Source: JBNKLG01 sp050292235 (lineage in GTDB: Bacteria > Pseudomonadota > Gammaproteobacteria > Chromatiales > Chromatiaceae). Taken from it: 9,094 bases of DNA. The position numbers and the translations under genes are program-made. This document shows, piece after piece, positions 6,859 through 9,094 of this stretch; position 1 is the first letter of the stretch; every line of letters begins with the position of its first letter. The stretch covers positions 1 through 9,094 of the forward strand of contig JBNKLG010000098.1 of assembly GCA_050292235.1 (NCBI GenBank), written 5' to 3'. The notes beneath the pieces are model-generated. The model did no database searches, was not told where the DNA came from, and saw nothing but the letters and a program-made list of their open reading frames with translations.

Positions 6859-8709
6859 ATGAATCATGAAATGAGCGCTGACAAGCTGCAACCGAAAAAT
6901 TTGGTTTTGTACAAAACCCGTCCTGCCCGCATCCTCTCTCTGGGAGAGAAGATAGAGATTGAATTGGGGAAGAACAACACCAAAAAGGTCAGGGATAAGG
7001 ATATCTATTGGCTGCATCCCGGCCCTTTGAACGATGCCCGCGATTTGATCGAGCTGCACAAACTCGAGCCAGTCCCCCTGGATCTGAACGAAACCTGGGC
7101 ATTGTTGGAAGGCGAAACCACTCCCTTTTCCGATATCCTGGCCCTGATGTTTGAGGAGGCCAGTGTAACCCAGGCCTGGGCGCTCTGGTTGCAACTGGCC
7201 GATGGCCTTTATTTCGAGGGCATGCCTGATGCTTTGACCCCGCGTACTGCTGAGCAGGTGCAGGCTGATAAAAATTTCCGGGCTGCCAAGGCCAAGGCCG
7301 AGCAGGAGTGGCAGGACTTTCTGGATCGTCTCTCTGCCCGAAGCCTCATCGATGAGGATCGGCAGCGGCTCAATGAAGTGGAACAGGTGGCCCATGGTCT
7401 GAGCGAGAAGAGCCGTATTCTGGATGCCCTCAAGATCGGTGCGACACCTGCCTCCGCCCACCGGATGTTAGTGAATTGTGGCTATTGGTCCGAGGAACAT
7501 AACCCTCATCCCGGACGTCTGCGTTTGGTGACCGATTCCCCGGATCTGCCGGTGGATGCCTTGCCATCCGAAGATCGAGTCGATCTGACCCATCTTGCTG
7601 CCTATGCCATCGATGATGAGGACAGTAACGACCCGGATGATGCCCTGACCCTGGATGGCGACCGGATCTGGGTCCATGTCGCGGATGTAGCTGCCCTGGT
7701 GCCGCCGGATTCAGCCCTGGACGCGGAAGCGCGTGAACGCGGGGCCAATCTCTATCTGCCCGAGGGGGTCAGCCATATGCTACCCCCGGCCCTGACCGAA
7801 CAACTGGGATTGGGGTTGCATGCGGAATCTCCAGCGCTTTCCATCGGATTTCGTTTGGATGAGACTGCTCAGCTGACCGATATACAGATTGTCGTTAGCC
7901 GCATTCAGGCAACCCGCATCAGCTATGTCGAGGCCAATCAACGGCTGAGCGAGTCCCCTTTTGTCGAATTACAGCAGTTGACTGAACGCTATCGCCAACG
8001 GCGACAGGTAGCCGGGGCCAGCCGTCTGGATTTGCCCGAAGTAAGTGTGCGTCTGCGCGATGGCAAACCTCAGATCAAACCCCTGCCGCGGATCGAGAGC
8101 CGGGAACTGGTCGCCGATGCCATGCTCATGGCGGGAGAGGCAGTAGCGCACTATTGCCAGCAACATCAGATACCGATTCCCTTTGCCATGCAGCCGCCGC
8201 CTGCCGAGGTGCGTACCCCGGAGACTTTGTCGCAGATGGTCGCCTATCGCCGCTGCTTTAAACCCAGTCGATCGTCCGTAACCCCCGAACCCCATGCTGG
8301 ATTGGGTCTAACGTGCTATACCCGGGCCACCAGCCCCCTACGTCGCTATCAGGACTTGCTGGTACATCAACAGTTGCGTCGTCACCTTGCGGGCCAGGAA
8401 CTTTTGTCGGTAGAGGAGGTCAGTCTGCGCGCTGCCCAGTCGGATGAAGGGGTCGGCCTGCGGCGGCGGGCAGAACGTCTCTCCAATTTGCATTGGAAGC
8501 TGGTTTGGCTACAGCAGCGGTCAGGCTGGCGCGGGAGTGGGGTGGTCGTGGATAAGGATGAGCGCAAGCTGAGCTTACTCTTGCCGGAGCTGGCGATGGA
8601 AACTAAGGTGCGCCTCCAGGAAGGGCCGGAGCTGGATACGGAGGTGGTTGTCAAAGTCGGCTCGGTGGATCTGGCAGAGCAAACGGCCTCGTTTCGTCTT
8701 GAGGGCTGA
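6859..8709 (+). CDS. RNB-domain 3'-5' exoribonuclease (RNase II/R superfamily)
   Basis: A 616-residue cytoplasmic exoribonuclease that degrades single-stranded RNA from the 3' end with Mg2+. The catalytic RNB domain spans about 240-515. The metal-binding cluster AIDDEDSNDPDDAL (250-263) keeps all four Asp: D252, D258, D260 and D261, matching D201, D207, D209 and D210 of E. coli RNase II. The second conserved block, YTRATSPLRRYQDLLVH (487-503), supplies the catalytic Arg (probably R495). A C-terminal beta-rich stretch (about 545-616) is likely an S1/OB RNA-binding domain. The N-terminus (about 13-55) looks like a small beta-barrel, then a helical region to about 215, unlike the two cold-shock domains of E. 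coli Rnb; it recalls the cyanobacterial/plastid RNR-like group. Starts at Met1 and Met5 are both possible and neither has a clear Shine-Dalgarno. Confidence 0.88.
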   Translation: MNHEMSADKLQPKNLVLYKTRPARILSLGEKIEIELGKNNTKKVRDKDIYWLHPGPLNDARDLIELHKLEPVPLDLNETWALLEGETTPFSDILALMFEEASVTQAWALWLQLADGLYFEGMPDALTPRTAEQVQADKNFRAAKAKAEQEWQDFLDRLSARSLIDEDRQRLNEVEQVAHGLSEKSRILDALKIGATPASAHRMLVNCGYWSEEHNPHPGRLRLVTDSPDLPVDALPSEDRVDLTHLAAYAIDDEDSNDPDDALTLDGDRIWVHVADVAALVPPDSALDAEARERGANLYLPEGVSHMLPPALTEQLGLGLHAESPALSIGFRLDETAQLTDIQIVVSRIQATRISYVEANQRLSESPFVELQQLTERYRQRRQVAGASRLDLPEVSVRLRDGKPQIKPLPRIESRELVADAMLMAGEAVAHYCQQHQIPIPFAMQPPPAEVRTPETLSQMVAYRRCFKPSRSSVTPEPHAGLGLTCYTRATSPLRRYQDLLVHQQLRRHLAGQELLSVEEVSLRAAQSDEGVGLRRRAERLSNLHWKLVWLQQRSGWRGSGVVVDKDERKLSLLLPELAMETKVRLQEGPELDTEVVVKVGSVDLAEQTASFRLEG

Positions 8710-8730
8710 AGCTGGGGGGTAGGGTCATGA

Positions 8731-8743
8731 TGGGCATTGCCCA
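8731..8743. repeat. Small GC hairpin after the RNase gene
   Basis: TGGGC-ATT-GCCCA gives a 5-base perfect stem 22 bases after the stop codon, with no T tract. The bases TTGCCCAACCTATC (8737-8750) resemble TTGCTCAATCTACA at 8995-9008 (10 of 14 the same), so it may be a degraded copy of the same repeat type as the unit at 8978-9006. Confidence 0.4.
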
Positions 8744-8757
8744 ACCTATCACACTCT

Positions 8758-8848
8758 GTAGGAGCGCCCCATGGGCGCGAAGCCCACGTCTGCAAGAGCG
8801 ATAGAGCTGCACACCATCAAGCTCATCGCGCCCATGGGGCGCTCCTAC
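8758..8848. repeat. REP doublet (REPIN-like) with perfect 23-base inverted arms
   Basis: The left arm (8758-8780, beginning GTAGGAGCGCCCC) and right arm (8826-8848) are exact reverse complements over 23 bases, separated by 45 bases. Each arm holds its own hairpin: in the left arm GCGCCC (8764-8769) pairs with GGGCGC (8773-8778) around CAT. A GTAGGAGC head followed by a GC-rich palindrome is the organisation of REP elements of Pseudomonas and related gammaproteobacteria, which are spread by RAYT (TnpA-REP) transposases. Two inverted REPs at this distance match a REPIN. No RAYT gene lies in the window, so the element is probably non-autonomous and mobilised in trans. Confidence 0.75.
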
Positions 8849-8887
8849 GGGAGGTGGTGGGGGGATTGACTCTTTGGAAAGATAACA

Positions 8888-8962
8888 TCCACCACAGAGG
8901 TCACGAAGAACGCGAAGAATGAAAATGGATTGCTTCGTGTTCTCTGTGGCTTCGTGGTGAGG
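8888..8962. repeat. Imperfect inverted repeat of the CCACRGAGG/CACGAAG type
   Basis: The left part (8888-8920; CCACCACAGAGG then TCACGAAGAACGCGAAG) is matched by the reverse complement of 8929-8962 (TTCGTGTTCTCTGTGGC then TTCGTGGTGAGG) at about three quarters of positions, around an 8-base AT-rich loop. Each arm is itself made of short CACAGAG and CACGAAG units. Purine-rich intergenic repeats of this kind are common in many proteobacterial genomes and give spurious frames rich in His-Glu-Gly. Function is unknown. Confidence 0.55.
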
Positions 8963-8977
8963 TTCTCTTTCGGCCTC

Positions 8978-9006
8978 GTTGGGCACGCCAAGCTTTGCTC
9001 AATCTA
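8978..9006. repeat. Diverged palindromic intergenic repeat (GTTGGGC...GCTCAATCTAC)
   Basis: TTGGGCA (8979-8985) pairs with TGCTCAA (8996-9002), six of seven positions, with AAGCTT in the middle. The outline GTTGGGC...GCCCAACCTAC is a frequent gammaproteobacterial intergenic palindrome, of which this looks like a decayed copy. That family link is from memory and not tested. Confidence 0.35.
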
Positions 9007-9094
9007 CAGACTGAGCTCATCTTAATATTTCTACTCAATATGTTAATGGCTTTACTTAATTCTATTTATAGTATTTCAAGTGTTTTTGCCACAC
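9007..9094. other. AT-rich tail, possible upstream region of the next gene
   Basis: Base composition falls sharply to AT-rich here, with runs such as TTAATATTTCTACTC and TTAATTCTATTTATAG. A TATAGT (9067-9072) could be a -10 box with a weak TTAATG 18 bases upstream, but this is speculative. It may be a promoter region or the edge of laterally acquired DNA; the window ends before this can be told. Confidence 0.3.

Larger units (their letters stand above)
8710..9094. other. Gene-free intergenic stretch with clustered palindromic repeats
   Basis: I see no credible coding sequence in these 385 bases. Short open frames on both strands translate to low-complexity strings such as VGAPHGRE and HHRGHEEREE, which are the usual spurious translations of intergenic repeats. 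The stretch contains four palindromic units described separately, then an AT-rich tail from about 9003. No T-run terminator follows the RNase gene; the first hairpin or the REP doublet may act as the transcript end. Confidence 0.7.

Noticed and set aside
6836..6862. Eight-codon ORF (ATGATGCCC...) overlapping the RNB start by ATGA
   Set aside because: The overlap is suggestive of coupling, but AGGG is only 1 base from the ATG and no other ribosome site is present; too short to support.
6817..7461. 214-codon minus-strand frame opposite the RNB gene
   Set aside because: It lies wholly against the N-terminal part of the nuclease and its promoter, shows no domain I recognise, and would overlap the ygfZ upstream region.
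8758..8848. CRISPR-like repeat pair
   Set aside because: There are only two copies, in inverted orientation, and no third unit or cas gene; REP doublet explains it.
8737..8922. Plus-strand 61-codon frame with HHRGHEEREE
   Set aside because: Same reason: it reads through both inverted repeats and has no ribosome site or family resemblance.
8651..8986. Minus-strand frame containing VGAPHGRDEL and similar strings
   Set aside because: Spurious translation of the REPIN and the CACGAAG repeat; such VGAPHGR peptides are a known artefact of intergenic palindromes.

Overview
The window looks like a chromosomal segment of a sulfur-oxidising gammaproteobacterium, possibly Chromatiales or Sedimenticola/Thiodiazotropha-like. 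That reading is an inference from the soeABC genes, the PiT-type transporter, ygfZ and REP-like 'GTAGGAGC' palindromes; no rRNA or other taxonomic marker is present. Most genes have moderately GC-rich codon use. The last ~90 bases are clearly AT-rich.

Layout: (1) 1-2123, + strand: the 3' end of soeA, then complete soeB and soeC. Together they encode a cytoplasm-facing, membrane-bound molybdoenzyme that oxidises sulfite to sulfate and passes electrons to the quinone pool. (2) 2124-2383: a leader or intergenic region with a TATAAT box, two stem-loops and a possible 27-codon upstream ORF. (3) 2384-3952, +: a PiT-family inorganic anion (phosphate) transporter. (4) 4013-5752, +: a PAS-GGDEF-EAL protein read from a TTG (or other non-ATG) start, with a degenerate-looking GGDEF domain and an intact EAL domain, so probably a c-di-GMP phosphodiesterase. 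(5) 5768-6793, - strand: ygfZ, a folate-dependent Fe-S cluster maintenance protein, convergent with the EAL gene. (6) 6859-8709, +: an RNB-domain (RNase II/R superfamily) exoribonuclease, divergent from ygfZ across 65 bases. (7) 8710-9094: no credible gene. It holds a series of intergenic palindromes (a small GC hairpin, a REP doublet/REPIN with perfect 23-base arms, a second imperfect inverted repeat, and a third diverged palindrome), then an AT-rich tail running off the window.

How the genes relate: soeABC is one functional unit, and its many 4Fe-4S clusters fit a cell that also needs YgfZ, although ygfZ adjacency is not operonic here. The pit and EAL genes are co-directional and 60 bases apart, so they may be co-transcribed. 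I found no CRISPR array, transposase, integrase, toxin-antitoxin pair, phage gene or defence system. No undescribed system is evident; the best leads are the pit leader, the G8 tract inside the GGDEF motif and the repeat cluster downstream of the RNase gene.
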